This document shows positions 10,439-21,473 of a stretch of DNA of 64,000 nucleotides, in pieces (position 1 is the stretch's first letter; each line of letters opens with the position of its first letter). The stretch is from the NCBI GenBank assembly GCA_003278225.1, contig QCGC01000002.1, forward strand, positions 1-64,000, given 5' to 3'. The stretch is from Prochlorococcus sp. AG-363-P01 (GTDB taxonomy: Bacteria > Cyanobacteriota > Cyanobacteriia > PCC-6307 > Cyanobiaceae). The position numbers were made by a program, and so were the translations under genes. The notes below the pieces were generated by a model. The model saw only the letters and a list, made by a program, of their open reading frames with translations. It was not told the origin of the DNA and ran no database searches.

Positions 10439-11578
10439 ATGCCGTCTTCTATTCTCTCGGCTCCGATGGCCACCATCGGAGTTCCAACCGAAATCAAGGC
10501 CGATGAGCTACGTGTAGCCTTAACACCAGATGGGACAAAAGAACTTGTTTCACAAGGTTTAGAAGTACGCATCCAATCAGGAGCAGGTGCTGGTGCTGGT
10601 ATCAATGATGCGGCCTTTGCCGCTGCAGGAGCAAAAATAGTTTCCCGAGAAGAAGCTTGGGCAGCCCATTTAATAGTGAAGGTTAAAGAGCCACAGGAAG
10701 AGGAGTTCGAATTACTTCGAGAAGATATGATCTTATTTACTTACCTACATTTGGCCGCTTATCCAAAAGTAGGAGAGGCATTAATCACTGCTGGCAGTAC
10801 AGGAATTGGTTATGAAACTGTTCAAATGGAAAATGGTAGTTTGCCTTTACTCGCACCAATGAGTGAAATTGCTGGGCGGCTAGCCGCTCAAGTTGGTGCC
10901 CATTTACTAGAGCGGCCACATGGAGGGAGTGGAGTCCTTATAGGTGGATGCACTGGAGTTAGGCCTGCAAGAGTCATTGTTCTTGGAGCTGGTACTGTTG
11001 GATGGAATGCCGCAAGGCTTGCTGCAGCAATGGATGCAGAAGTAATGCTTCTAGATAGATCTCCACAAAGATTACGAGCCCTAGAAGCCTACCGAAGAGG
11101 TAGATTAACGAGTGTAGTAAGCAATCAGGCCCTTCTTGAAAGACTTATCCCAACCTCAGATCTACTAATAGGAGCCGTATTAACACCAGGGGATCGAGCG
11201 CCAACTCTTGTAAGCGAGGCATTGGTAAAGCAAATGAAACCAAACTCAGTAATAGTTGACGTAGCAATAGATCAGGGTGGTTGTATAGCTACAAGTGTTG
11301 AAACAACCCATACCAATCCAACTGTAAATCTTCATGGTGTGCAACATTATGCTGTTGGAAATATGCCTGGAGCTGTGCCTTTTACCTCTACAGAAGCATT
11401 GGTGAGCGTGACCTTGCCATACATACTTGGGATGGCCGGACGTGGACTTAAAGAAACAGTAATCGAACACCCAGAGCTCCTCTCTGGCTTGAATACCATC
11501 AGTGGTTCTGTCTGCCATCCAGGGGTAGCAAAAGCTTTAGATATTGCTCCAAGACATCCAATGGCATGCCTACGTTAA
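10439..11578 (+). CDS. ald: alanine dehydrogenase
   Basis: NAD-dependent interconversion of alanine with pyruvate and ammonium. The 379-residue product matches the family: N-terminal IGVPTEIKADELRVALTPDG with the substrate-binding Arg, LIVKVKEP with the Lys, and YLHLAAYP with the catalytic His. The Rossmann motif is VLGAGTVGWNAAR, and the C-terminal region includes HYAVGNMPGAVPFTST. Two in-frame ATGs are possible: 10439, used here, or 10466, where the protein would begin MATIGVP like many relatives. The second ATG is buried in a 9-base-pair hairpin (10461-10481). Confidence 0.96.
   Translation: MPSSILSAPMATIGVPTEIKADELRVALTPDGTKELVSQGLEVRIQSGAGAGAGINDAAFAAAGAKIVSREEAWAAHLIVKVKEPQEEEFELLREDMILFTYLHLAAYPKVGEALITAGSTGIGYETVQMENGSLPLLAPMSEIAGRLAAQVGAHLLERPHGGSGVLIGGCTGVRPARVIVLGAGTVGWNAARLAAAMDAEVMLLDRSPQRLRALEAYRRGRLTSVVSNQALLERLIPTSDLLIGAVLTPGDRAPTLVSEALVKQMKPNSVIVDVAIDQGGCIATSVETTHTNPTVNLHGVQHYAVGNMPGAVPFTSTEALVSVTLPYILGMAGRGLKETVIEHPELLSGLNTISGSVCHPGVAKALDIAPRHPMACLR
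10461..10481 (+). other. stem-loop over the alternative ald start codon
   Basis: Perfect 9-base inverted repeat CTCCGATGG / CCATCGGAG with a 3-base loop, lying in codons 8-15 of ald. The left arm contains the in-frame ATG at 10466-10468. It could hide the second start in the mRNA or act as a DNA operator; both are inferences. Confidence 0.45.
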
Positions 11579-11660
11579 AACAAGCAATTCTCCAAAAGGT
11601 AATATCAATAATAGTGAATTCATCATGATTATCTTCATTAATTAGAAGTTGATCCTTGAA

Positions 11661-12755
11661 TCACATTTGATGGATATGAGATATTGGCCTATACAATGAC
11701 TCGACACTTATGCCTTCTCTTAAAAGGAGTATCAATCCAGCTGCCTCAACATAATTAGTGGCATGTATCACAGAGATTCTTTCATCAAATGAGTCATTGC
11801 TCTTGAGTCCTAGAGCTTCCACGGAAACATTTAAAGTATTTGAATTTGATACAGCAATCAAAGGAATACTTCTTTCCAAAGAAGCCAGGACTCCCTCTCC
11901 CCCAAGTGCCCCTTCTGGAGCTACGACAGCACCTAGTTGATCAACATGAAGAATCTCTGAGGTGGTTAAAGTCCCAAAACTATTCCCATTGTTTAAAGAA
12001 ACAAGGTCAGGCGCTCTACTCAGACCAACGAGTACAGACGTAAGGAAGGTATATCCAACTTCCTCTGCAACTGCTCTTGGATCTACTCCAAAAGCAGGTG
12101 GAATTGGAGACATGGCAGGAGCATGTGCACAAGGCAAAGATAAGTGTCTCACTAACAAATGACTTATAACTGCTTCAGCTCCTGCGATAGCATCAACACC
12201 TTGTCCTCTACGATATTGATCGATGGCTGCACTATCAAGATCGTCTGGGAAGCGAGAAACAACAGCTATTGCTGTTGCACCTGCTTGTTTGAGCTTATCC
12301 CCAGCTCTTAGAAGAACATCTACCTCATCCAGCCCACCCCAACTAATACCACTACTCCCTTTTTCCAAACCTATTCCCAGAGCTATATCTGTAGTAACCA
12401 CAGGGCCAATATTCAATCCCAAAGTCGCTCTACATCCTTCTGCAACTTGTATATGCCGTTCTTTCAACTCTGGTTCCAGTCCAGCATCTAAAAGCAATCC
12501 AACTTTCTGTTGTCTAACAGGCCGCAGAGCAATTGCGCCTGTTAGAAAAAGATCTAATCCATATCCTTCGACATATTGAATACGAGGGTCATTCCAGTAA
12601 AGAGAAGCACCATTCATTACATTCGGATGAGTAATCAAACATCCTGAAGCCGCTGCTAATAATCTTGCAGAAGGTATAGCATCACCCGCAAAGCCACCCT
12701 GTGAACAACCAATGCCCGTAGGTATTATTAAAAGAGTAGGTAACTGAGAAGTCAA
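11661..12755 (-). CDS. DUF3326 family protein
   Basis: A 364-residue protein of the DUF3326 family, common in cyanobacteria and of unknown function. Conserved-looking segments are LLIIPTGIGCSQGGFAGDAIP at the N-terminus, LITHPNVMNGASLYWNDPRI (an Asn/Asp-rich patch), the Gly-rich centre around LLDAGLE, and VSNSNTLNVS near the C-terminus. No membrane segment or signal peptide is apparent. The start is TTG at 12755. A small gene of unknown function ends nine bases upstream on the same strand, so the two may be cotranscribed. Confidence 0.82.
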   Translation of the reverse strand: MTSQLPTLLIIPTGIGCSQGGFAGDAIPSARLLAAASGCLITHPNVMNGASLYWNDPRIQYVEGYGLDLFLTGAIALRPVRQQKVGLLLDAGLEPELKERHIQVAEGCRATLGLNIGPVVTTDIALGIGLEKGSSGISWGGLDEVDVLLRAGDKLKQAGATAIAVVSRFPDDLDSAAIDQYRRGQGVDAIAGAEAVISHLLVRHLSLPCAHAPAMSPIPPAFGVDPRAVAEEVGYTFLTSVLVGLSRAPDLVSLNNGNSFGTLTTSEILHVDQLGAVVAPEGALGGEGVLASLERSIPLIAVSNSNTLNVSVEALGLKSNDSFDERISVIHATNYVEAAGLILLLREGISVESLYRPISHIHQM

Positions 12756-12764
12756 ACCTAAAGA

Positions 12765-12959
12765 CTACTGAATGATGAGTATCGCTTCAATCTTGACGTC
12801 ACTATCCAAATCATTATTTATAGGGAATCGAATCGATGTGACAGCCCATCTTAAAGGTTCTCCTTTTTTCTTAAGTTGATTAACGACCCAAGATCTGAGA
12901 TCCAAAGTAGTTAGATCTCTCGGAAATTTCAAATCAATTTCAACAAGTTTGAGTCGCAC
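12765..12959 (-). CDS. small protein of unknown function
   Basis: A 64-residue product, GTG start, rich in Lys, Asp and Ile. A pattern of alternating hydrophobic residues (RLKLVEIDLKFP, then WAVTSIRFPINNDL and VKIEAILII) suggests a small beta-rich or alpha/beta fold. I do not recognise the family. Its position nine bases before the DUF3326 gene, on the same strand, and its plausible amino-acid composition support a real gene. No membrane segment is seen. Confidence 0.6.
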   Translation of the reverse strand: MRLKLVEIDLKFPRDLTTLDLRSWVVNQLKKKGEPLRWAVTSIRFPINNDLDSDVKIEAILIIQ

Positions 12960-13046
12960 TTAAATATTTAAGAAAAATACTTTTAAGAAAGCCACATCTA
13001 AAGAAAAAATTTCCTCTATCTATAAATTCATATCATCACTAGCTGT

Positions 13047-13997
13047 CTAAGCACATGCACCACCTACTACCTCCAAAATCTCTTGAGTAATCGCCGCTTG
13101 ACGGGCTTTATTGTAGTCAAGAGTTAAGGTCTTCGCTAATTCTTTAGCATTATCACTTGCATTGTTCATAGCAGTCATTCTACTTGCAAGTTCAGAAGCA
13201 GCAGCTTCTTGCAAAGCACGTAGGAGTTGATTCTGCAAATAAAGAGGTAAGAGTGCATTCAATAATTGATCAGGGCTCTGCTCGAAAACTATGTCCGAAG
13301 GGAGAGCAGGCTGCTCATTAGCAGGAGCAGCATCTTTCTCAATAGTGAGCTTACTATCTTTAGTAGTTAACCTAAAGATCTCGTCATCAGATTCTGCTAT
13401 CCCTTGAGGGTCTAAAGGTAATAAAGTTTGTACTACAGGATTGCAACTAACAAGGTTAATGAATTTTGTATAAATCACTTCAATCCTGTCAGTACTATCA
13501 GATAGAAATTCTGCTAGAACCTCATTAGTTATAGATTCTGCATCCTGTGCTGTAGGGACTTGTTCAAGTTCTTTAAATGTCGCACGAATATTAAATTGAC
13601 TTGCTCTATTCTGAAAATAACTAATAGCTTTGCGGCCAATTAAAACTAAGTCTGGCTTAAATCCTTTAGACTTCAGTTCAGCATAACGCTGTTCAGTACG
13701 CTTAATAATATTTGAGTTGTATCCTCCACAAAGACCTCTATCGCCAGTTACTGCAAGAAGGGTAATTGTTTGAACGTCCCTTCTTTTCAGCAATGGTGCA
13801 TCTGCTGCCTCAAACTGCATGCGAGTTTGAATATTCTCCAAGACTCTTGCTAAACGATCAGCGAAGGGGCGACTGCGTAACACCTGCTCTTGAGCCCTGC
13901 GAACCTTGGCAGCTGCAACAAGCCGCATGGCCTCAGTGATTTTCCTGGTGTTCTTTACCGAAACAATTCTGTCTCGGATATCCTTTAGATTTGCCAT
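13047..13997 (-). CDS. atpG: F1 ATP synthase gamma subunit
   Basis: Rotating central-stalk subunit. The 316-residue protein has the conserved N-terminal helix ([24 protein letters not shown]), [10 protein letters not shown], and a C-terminal helix ending [14 protein letters not shown]. It carries the cyanobacterial/plastid insertion between about residues 195 and 250, but without the paired cysteines that give redox control in chloroplasts. A clear Shine-Dalgarno sequence, AAGGAG, lies at 14008-14013, ten bases before the ATG; this is rare in the window. Last gene of the minus-strand atp operon, 31 bases after atpA. Confidence 0.98.
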   Translation of the reverse strand: MANLKDIRDRIVSVKNTRKITEAMRLVAAAKVRRAQEQVLRSRPFADRLARVLENIQTRMQFEAADAPLLKRRDVQTITLLAVTGDRGLCGGYNSNIIKRTEQRYAELKSKGFKPDLVLIGRKAISYFQNRASQFNIRATFKELEQVPTAQDAESITNEVLAEFLSDSTDRIEVIYTKFINLVSCNPVVQTLLPLDPQGIAESDDEIFRLTTKDSKLTIEKDAAPANEQPALPSDIVFEQSPDQLLNALLPLYLQNQLLRALQEAAASELASRMTAMNNASDNAKELAKTLTLDYNKARQAAITQEILEVVGGACA

Positions 13998-14028
13998 TGA
14001 TAAGCTTCTCCTTAAAAAAACCTAAGGG

Positions 14029-15585
<1,557 letters not shown>

Positions 15586-15602
15586 CTAAATGGCTAGATG
15601 AG

Positions 15603-16151
15603 CTAAGTCACCTTTGCCAGGGCGAGGCCTAGTCGGCGAACTTGACCAGACAAGCTTGCATCTATGACCTTGGATCCAACATTGACAACAAAGCCGCCTA
15701 TTAACTCAGGATCAACCTTCAAGTTGACCTCAAGATTATCTGTGCCAGCTATAAGTTGAATCTTCTCAAGAAGATCAGCCTGTTGGTCTTCAGTAAGGGC
15801 TTCTGCTGAAATTACAGTAGCCAACGCAATGTTGCGTTGCTCCCTATAAAGCTCAAGCATGCGCTCGAGAACAGCATCCAACAAACCAATCCGTTGACGA
15901 TCTGCTAACAGCTTCAGAAGATTTAAGAAAGAGGGAGTTATCTGCTTAGAGAAAAGCTTTTCCAGTGCTGCTTTCTTTGCATCAACCTCCAAAACTGGTG
16001 AACCCATTGCATCACTAAATGCAGGGCAATCTTTCCAAATATTCAATAAGTCCTTTGCTTGATCAACAACTTTATCCACTTCATTGCGGCTTGAAGCAAC
16101 TTGCAAGAAAGCTTCAGCATATGGAGTAGTAACGGTGTTTAGAAGGGGCAT
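15603..16151 (-). CDS. atpH: F1 ATP synthase delta subunit
   Basis: Peripheral-stalk subunit (OSCP-like) that ties F1 to the b/b' dimer. The product has 182 residues: an all-helical N-terminal domain (TPYAEAFLQVA) and the C-terminal hallmark VDPELIGGFVVNVGSKVIDASLSGQVRRL. The start overlaps the end of atpF, so translation is probably coupled. Typical length for cyanobacteria. Confidence 0.97.
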   Translation of the reverse strand: MPLLNTVTTPYAEAFLQVASSRNEVDKVVDQAKDLLNIWKDCPAFSDAMGSPVLEVDAKKAALEKLFSKQITPSFLNLLKLLADRQRIGLLDAVLERMLELYREQRNIALATVISAEALTEDQQADLLEKIQLIAGTDNLEVNLKVDPELIGGFVVNVGSKVIDASLSGQVRRLGLALAKVT

Positions 16152-16666
16152 CAGGCTTCTCCCATATTTTTAATTGATTGGTTTAGAAATTTTTCCTGAG
16201 ATTTTTTATCAAGTTTCTTTGGAAGATTCGCTAAAGCTTTCTCAATTGCCAATTGAGCCGCTTCACGGCGAAGTTGAGCCGTAACCCTAGAGGCTTCTGC
16301 ATTCAAATCAGATGCTGCACCCTGCTTGATGCGAGCCATTTCTTCAACAGTGCGCTTTTCACTGTCAAGTCTTATTGCCTCTGCACGAGCTTTACAATCA
16401 TTTCTAATTTGAATAGCCTTTTGTTCTGCTGATTCAAGCTCCTTTTTAGCCTGATTAAGTGCTTTTTCTGCTTCATCTAGTCGGGCTTCAGCATCTTGAA
16501 GATCAGCAAGAATGGCTGAACGTCGACGTTCTAACATCCCTCCCAAAAAATTAGGAAGGAACTTATAGAGTCCGAAGATTACAACTGCCAAATTGATGAC
16601 ATTAGTCTCAAAAACATTGAGATTGAGGCCAAAAGAGCCTGAGGCAAAGATTAGAGATTGTGTCAT
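16151..16666 (-). CDS. atpF: F0 ATP synthase b subunit
   Basis: Membrane-anchored stator subunit. One transmembrane segment lies at about residues 25-43 ([18 protein letters not shown]), followed by a long charged coiled coil ([22 protein letters not shown]). The protein has 171 residues. The ATG overlaps the end of the b' gene by four bases, and the gene's end overlaps atpH. It forms a heterodimer with b', as in plastids. Confidence 0.96.
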   Translation of the reverse strand: MTQSLIFASGSFGLNLNVFETNVINLAVVIFGLYKFLPNFLGGMLERRRSAILADLQDAEARLDEAEKALNQAKKELESAEQKAIQIRNDCKARAEAIRLDSEKRTVEEMARIKQGAASDLNAEASRVTAQLRREAAQLAIEKALANLPKKLDKKSQEKFLNQSIKNMGEA

Positions 16667-17124
16667 TTCGATGCCAATAGTCGGTCAACAATAAGATTGC
16701 CAAGATTGTCCGCATCAGCTTTTAATTCAGCCATAGCAGAATCTCTCTGAGAATCAATTTCACGTCTTGCTTTTTCCCTAGATGCATTTGCTTCGGAATT
16801 TGCTAAGGCCAAAGCTTCTCTATAAAGCTTGTCAGAATCTTCCTCAGCAGCATTAATGACTTTCTGAGCAGCCAAACGTGCTTCTTTTAATTGCTCTCTT
16901 AACTCAGTCTCAAGTCTTTGAACCTCAGCAAGCTTTTGCTTCGCCTCAGCCCTATTTGTTGTTATATAAGCCTCTCTTTCTTCAACAACCTTTCCAACAG
17001 GCCTGAAGAACAGAGCATTAAGTATGAAGGTGAGAAGGACCACCTGTACCGCCATAAGGGGCAGCGTGGCATCGAAGTCAAATAGACCTCCCTCAGTAGC
17101 ACCTAATAGAAAAGAGCTGAGCAT
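16663..17124 (-). CDS. atpF': F0 ATP synthase b' subunit
   Basis: Second stator subunit of the cyanobacterial/plastid type (also named atpG or atpF2 in some annotations). I placed the start at the ATG at 17124, giving 153 residues beginning [22 protein letters not shown], which matches the family's N-terminus; the open frame extends to 17181 but the extra residues look non-coding. The transmembrane helix ([19 protein letters not shown]) is followed by a coiled coil. A large stem-loop separates it from atpE upstream. Confidence 0.94.
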   Translation of the reverse strand: MLSSFLLGATEGGLFDFDATLPLMAVQVVLLTFILNALFFRPVGKVVEEREAYITTNRAEAKQKLAEVQRLETELREQLKEARLAAQKVINAAEEDSDKLYREALALANSEANASREKARREIDSQRDSAMAELKADADNLGNLIVDRLLASK

Positions 17125-17199
17125 TTGGGAAGGGAGCAAGCAATTAACGCAAGCAGCAAAGTGAAAAAAGCTAAAAGTCAAGGGGTGAACAATCCACTA

Positions 17200-17253
17200 G
17201 GCAGGCAAACTGATTTGATCAAAAAATATAAGGATCAGATCAGCTTGCCTGCT
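17200..17253 (-). other. long stem-loop between atpE and the b' gene
   Basis: Arms 17201-17220 and 17233-17252 pair over 20 positions with one mismatch and one G-T wobble, around a 12-base A-rich loop. On the transcript it lies just 3' of atpE. No T run follows, so it is more likely an mRNA processing or stability element, or a partial terminator, than a full terminator. The function is inferred. Confidence 0.7.
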
Positions 17254-17269
17254 CTTAAGACTTGATTGA

Positions 17270-17675
<406 letters not shown>

Positions 17676-17687
17676 GAAAGAAAAGTA

Positions 17688-18413
17688 TTAATGATGCTCT
17701 TCAACTGCTTCACCGATGTAATAAGCGGCAAGAGTTGCAAAGATCAAAGCTTGAATTGCACTTGTAAACAGCCCTAGGAACATTACTGGTACTGGAAGAA
17801 CCAAAGGAACCAGGAAAACTAATACAGCCACGACCAATTCGTCTGCCAAGATATTTCCGAACAAACGAAAAGAAAGAGATAAGGGTTTCGTAAAATCCTC
17901 AACGATCTTGAAGGGCAGCATTATCGGCGTTGGATGCACGTAGTACTCGAAGTAGCGCAATCCTTTATTGCTTAGACCTGCATAGAAATAAGACAGAGAT
18001 ACCAAGAGGGCTAAGGCTACTGTTGTATTGATATCAGCAGTAGGTGCTCCTAGTTCACCGCTTGGTAGACGAATAAGTCTCCAAGGGACTAAAGCTCCAC
18101 CCCAATTGCTAACAAAAATAAACAAGAACAGAGTACCTATAAAAGGCATCCAATCTCGATAAACCTTTTCTCCAATTTGAGTACGAGCTAAATCACGGAT
18201 GTAATCCCACAAGAACTCCAAAAGGTTCTGAACCCCTCGAGGGTCTCTTTCCATTTTTTTTGTACCTATCACCACTAGAGCAAGTAGTGCACCTATCACG
18301 ATCCAGGAAGTCATAAACACCTGTCCGTGAATTCTTAAATCCCCTATCTGCCAATAGAGGTGTTGACCAACCTCCAATTCAGCAAAAGGAAGAGTAAAAG
18401 GCAAGAAACCCAT
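17688..18413 (-). CDS. atpB: F0 ATP synthase a subunit
   Basis: Integral membrane subunit carrying the proton half-channels. The 241-residue protein has five or six hydrophobic segments. The essential Arg is in the [18 protein letters not shown] helix, and the C-terminal helix [21 protein letters not shown] is typical. ATG start. It lies 76 bases after atpI and upstream of atpE in the atp operon. The phage/plant-type order I-B-E-F'-F-H-A-G is preserved. Confidence 0.98.
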   Translation of the reverse strand: MGFLPFTLPFAELEVGQHLYWQIGDLRIHGQVFMTSWIVIGALLALVVIGTKKMERDPRGVQNLLEFLWDYIRDLARTQIGEKVYRDWMPFIGTLFLFIFVSNWGGALVPWRLIRLPSGELGAPTADINTTVALALLVSLSYFYAGLSNKGLRYFEYYVHPTPIMLPFKIVEDFTKPLSLSFRLFGNILADELVVAVLVFLVPLVLPVPVMFLGLFTSAIQALIFATLAAYYIGEAVEEHH

Positions 18414-18489
18414 TAGGCGTGAAATCGGTGTCGCTAAGGCGACGAGAGTATTGGAATGCCGAAATATCGGCTATTGAAATTAATCAGAA

Positions 18490-18978
18490 TCAAGCTTTTA
18501 ATCGAGATTCAAGCAAGAACTGAAAAATTAATGAGGGTTTGTATAAAAGAAAACCCAACAAAGCCGGTAATAAATCAATCTGAGACAGTTTAGTAGCTGC
18601 CAAGACAAGAATTACCGGAATAAGCAACTGGATCTTGCTTACGGACTTTGAATTCTGACCAAGTTTTCCAATACTGCGAGAAAGAATACGCAGATAGAGA
18701 ACTCCAGACAAGGCTCCTACTAGCAGACTAATAGAAACTTGCAACTCAAAAAATAAAGCTGAAACCGTCACTGCCAAGACAGAAACGATCAATGCTGCCC
18801 GGAATATGCGCTGCTGTAGGCGTACATATTCATCAGAAGAAGCTTTGGCAACTTCAACTGAATAAGCAAGTTCAAGATTGCTCTCGGCTGGATTGCCAGG
18901 TTCCTCTAATTTTTCCAGCAACAAATCCCCTCCTTTAGGAGAGTCATTTTTAGGCTGGAGCAGCGGGAATACCAGCAA
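18490..18978 (-). CDS. atpI: ATP synthase assembly protein I-like
   Basis: First gene of the minus-strand atp operon. It encodes a 162-residue membrane protein with four hydrophobic segments after residue 60 (AALIVSVLAVTVSALFF, SISLLVGALSGVLYL, LLIPVILVLAATKL, LLPALLGFLLY). The size and position match AtpI, which helps assemble the c-ring. The N-terminus is uncertain: the TTG at 18978 is the first possible start after an in-frame stop and there is no Met in the frame. In-frame TTG codons about 19-20 residues further on, just before the domain, are alternatives. Confidence 0.82.
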   Translation of the reverse strand: MLVFPLLQPKNDSPKGGDLLLEKLEEPGNPAESNLELAYSVEVAKASSDEYVRLQQRIFRAALIVSVLAVTVSALFFELQVSISLLVGALSGVLYLRILSRSIGKLGQNSKSVSKIQLLIPVILVLAATKLSQIDLLPALLGFLLYKPSLIFQFLLESRLKA

Positions 18979-19469
18979 TTGCTCCGAGGCTCTCTAGGTA
19001 AATGCCCGCGGAATCTATCATGCAGGAGAAACCCATATGGATATATCAAGGCCAACTTCCTCTATTCAGATCTGCTGCGGTAGAAATAAATCAACAATTT
19101 GATCACCTGAAAACTACATCGAGATTCAATCTGCCTCACACAATTTTAATCAAAGATCAAAAATATCTAAGAGGCCCTTTTTAGTAGTTAAGGTGAATTC
19201 TTACTCATATAAAGATGTTCTGGTCTATCAAGCATAAAGAAAAAAGTACCCACATAAAAAGAGTGGTTAAATCCAAACCAATGGGAGCAAAAGCATCTTC
19301 AACTAATTGCATCATCTAGATACATAAAAGAAAGGGAATTGAGCTTTAGAACAAATTTAAAAAGAAAATTGATTCTCACACCACTTGTTCAAAGTCTTTT
19401 TATGATCAAGGACTTGGCAGATACAAGATCAGACGTATCAATAGGAACAATTAATCTGCATATTAGACT
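18979..19469. other. 491-base spacer between the divergent atp operon and ftsW
   Basis: This is the longest gene-free stretch in the window and must contain the promoters of the atp operon (minus) and ftsW (plus). I could not pick a convincing -35/-10 pair. It holds one noteworthy short minus-strand ORF (19205-19315; see findings) and AT-rich sequence. Two other open frames here (19002-19184 and 19339-19722) have no protein-like features and I treat them as chance. Confidence 0.5.
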
Positions 19470-20705
19470 TTGGGCAGTCGGACGCAAATCCCAACGCAGA
19501 AACTCCTTAAAACAAGAAGAAATGCATCTTTATATAAGAAGAATGCAGAAAAACTACCTTTCTTCAAAAGATTTCTTCCACTTCCCTGGGAAGCTTGGCC
19601 CGCAGAAGGTCGATTACTACTTACCCTCATACTTTTCTGGAGCCTTGCAGGACTTTTTATACTGGGATCTGCGAGCTGGTGGGTCGCCAATCGTGAAATG
19701 GGAGATGGTGCTTATTACGTGAAAAGACAACTAATCTGGCTAACGGCCAGCTGGAGTCTTTTATACGTAGCAATTTCAACTCATTTAAAGAGCTGGTTGA
19801 AGCTTGCAGGGCCATTACTCTTCCTCACACTACTTCTTTTATTTGCAACTCACCTATTCGGAACCACTATCAATGGTGCCACTAGATGGCTATTTATAGG
19901 GCCAATTCAAATTCAACCTTCAGAGCTACTAAAACCCTTTTTAATTCTTCAAGCTGCAAATCTATTTGCAAAGTGGTATCGCCTCACATCAGATCAGAAG
20001 TTTTTTTGGTTATCAATCTTTGGTTCTATTTTATTACTAATACTTTTCCAGCCAAATCTAAGCACTGCAGCACTTATAGGAATTCTTCTTTGGCTATTAG
20101 CTCTCGCTGCAGGACTCAGATTTCGCAATCTTTTGGGTATAGCTTTTTTAGGAGGGCTCTTAGGTGCAACAAGTATCTTTTTTAAAGAGTATCAACGAAT
20201 TCGTGTTATTTCGTTTCTAAACCCTTGGCAAGACCCACAAGGCACTGGTTACCAACTAGTGCAAAGCCTTCTTGCAATAGGGTCTGGAGGTTGGTTCGGG
20301 GAAGGATATGGGCTCTCAACACAAAAGCTGCAATATCTCCCTTTTAGAAGTACAGATTTTATTTTCTCCGTATTTGCAGAAGAATTTGGATTCTTTGGCT
20401 CATTAATGCTCCTACTTTTCTTGATGCTTATAGCTTTTCTTGGATTGCGAATAGCACTTTTATGCCGCAGTAATCAAGCAAAATTAGTTTCCACAGGGTG
20501 TAGCACAATTCTAGTGGGCCAATCATTGATGAATGTTGCCGTAGCCTCAGGACTCATGCCAACAACAGGCTTACCATTGCCCATGATTAGTTATGGTGGA
20601 AGCTCTCTTCTTTCAAGTCTATTAATCTCTGGTTTATTAATTCGCTGCTCTTTGGAATCAACTGATTTAATTAGTAATTCCAAAGCAAATCTGAGTAATA
20701 ACTAG
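19470..20705 (+). CDS. ftsW: septal peptidoglycan polymerase FtsW (SEDS family)
   Basis: Polytopic cell-division protein of the FtsW/RodA/SpoVE family, which polymerises septal glycan together with a class B PBP. The 411-residue product has about ten hydrophobic segments, starting near residue 48. Family signatures are GATRWLFIGPIQIQPSE and the C-terminal GLPLPMISYGGSSLLSSL. The start is TTG at 19470; no in-frame ATG precedes the membrane core, so the first 40 residues are uncertain. FtsW is favoured over RodA by the C-terminal motif, but not proven. ccdA follows after 31 bases. Confidence 0.9.
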   Translation: MGSRTQIPTQKLLKTRRNASLYKKNAEKLPFFKRFLPLPWEAWPAEGRLLLTLILFWSLAGLFILGSASWWVANREMGDGAYYVKRQLIWLTASWSLLYVAISTHLKSWLKLAGPLLFLTLLLLFATHLFGTTINGATRWLFIGPIQIQPSELLKPFLILQAANLFAKWYRLTSDQKFFWLSIFGSILLLILFQPNLSTAALIGILLWLLALAAGLRFRNLLGIAFLGGLLGATSIFFKEYQRIRVISFLNPWQDPQGTGYQLVQSLLAIGSGGWFGEGYGLSTQKLQYLPFRSTDFIFSVFAEEFGFFGSLMLLLFLMLIAFLGLRIALLCRSNQAKLVSTGCSTILVGQSLMNVAVASGLMPTTGLPLPMISYGGSSLLSSLLISGLLIRCSLESTDLISNSKANLSNN

Positions 20706-20736
20706 ATATTCTTAGAGAATTACTTGGATATATAGG

Positions 20737-21471
20737 ATGCTGGCTACATTCTTTTCTACTTGGAGCCTAACGATATCGGATCTAGCTCGTAATAGTGAGC
20801 AACTAATAAGTCATGACCTTATTCGCCCAGGACCATTCACATTATTAATAGTTTTTTTCGGAGGCCTACTAACAAGCTTTGGTCCTTGCAACCTATCTCT
20901 TTTGCCAATAACAGTTGCTTTTTTAGCAGGATTTGAAAAAAACCAAAGTCCTCTTTATCGCAGTTTGAATTTCTGTAGTGGGATTGTTCTATCGTTAGTG
21001 ATTTTAGGCAGTATTAGCGGTTTTCTAGGGAAAGTTTATGGTCAAATTCCTTTATTTTTGCCTACATTTGTGTCTATTTTAGCAATCCTAATGGGTCTTA
21101 ATCTAATAGGAATCTTTAAAGTTCCACTACCAAAAGGCCCTAACCCAACAATCTGGAAAGAGAAGGTTCCAGCTCCAATAGCACCTATAGCTGCAGGATT
21201 AGCATTTGGTCTTGCATCCTCACCATGTACAACACCAGTTTTAGCAGTCCTGTTAGGCTGGATTGCACAAAAAGGAAGTCCGTTACTGGGTATTCTGCTA
21301 CTTAGTTCTTTTGGCTTTGGCCAAGTTTTTCCCCTGTTTATCGCAGGCACTGCAGCAGGAAGCATACCCAACCTATTAGCTATACGCGCTTTTGCACATT
21401 GGATTCCTCCATTAAGTGGAGCAATCCTCCTCATTACTGGTCTATTAACCCTTATGGCACGTTGGCTTTAA
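20737..21471 (+). CDS. ccdA: cytochrome c biogenesis thiol transporter CcdA
   Basis: Carries reducing power across the thylakoid membrane for haem attachment to c-type cytochromes (System II). The 244-residue protein has six membrane segments and the two expected redox cysteines, in TSFGPCNLSLLP and SSPCTTPVLAVL, in the repeat-like LTSFGP and GLASSP contexts. ATG start. ccs1 starts two bases after its stop, a typical System II pairing. Confidence 0.96.
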   Translation: MLATFFSTWSLTISDLARNSEQLISHDLIRPGPFTLLIVFFGGLLTSFGPCNLSLLPITVAFLAGFEKNQSPLYRSLNFCSGIVLSLVILGSISGFLGKVYGQIPLFLPTFVSILAILMGLNLIGIFKVPLPKGPNPTIWKEKVPAPIAPIAAGLAFGLASSPCTTPVLAVLLGWIAQKGSPLLGILLLSSFGFGQVFPLFIAGTAAGSIPNLLAIRAFAHWIPPLSGAILLITGLLTLMARWL

Positions 21472-21473
21472 AA

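Noticed and set aside
19002-19184. 60-codon plus-strand ORF in the atp-ftsW spacer
   Set aside because: No protein-like pattern, no neighbour on the same strand within reach; probably chance in an AT-rich spacer.
19339-19722. 127-codon open frame partly overlapping ftsW
   Set aside because: It overlaps the ftsW coding region in another frame, has no recognisable domain, and its sequence looks like a shadow of the SEDS gene.
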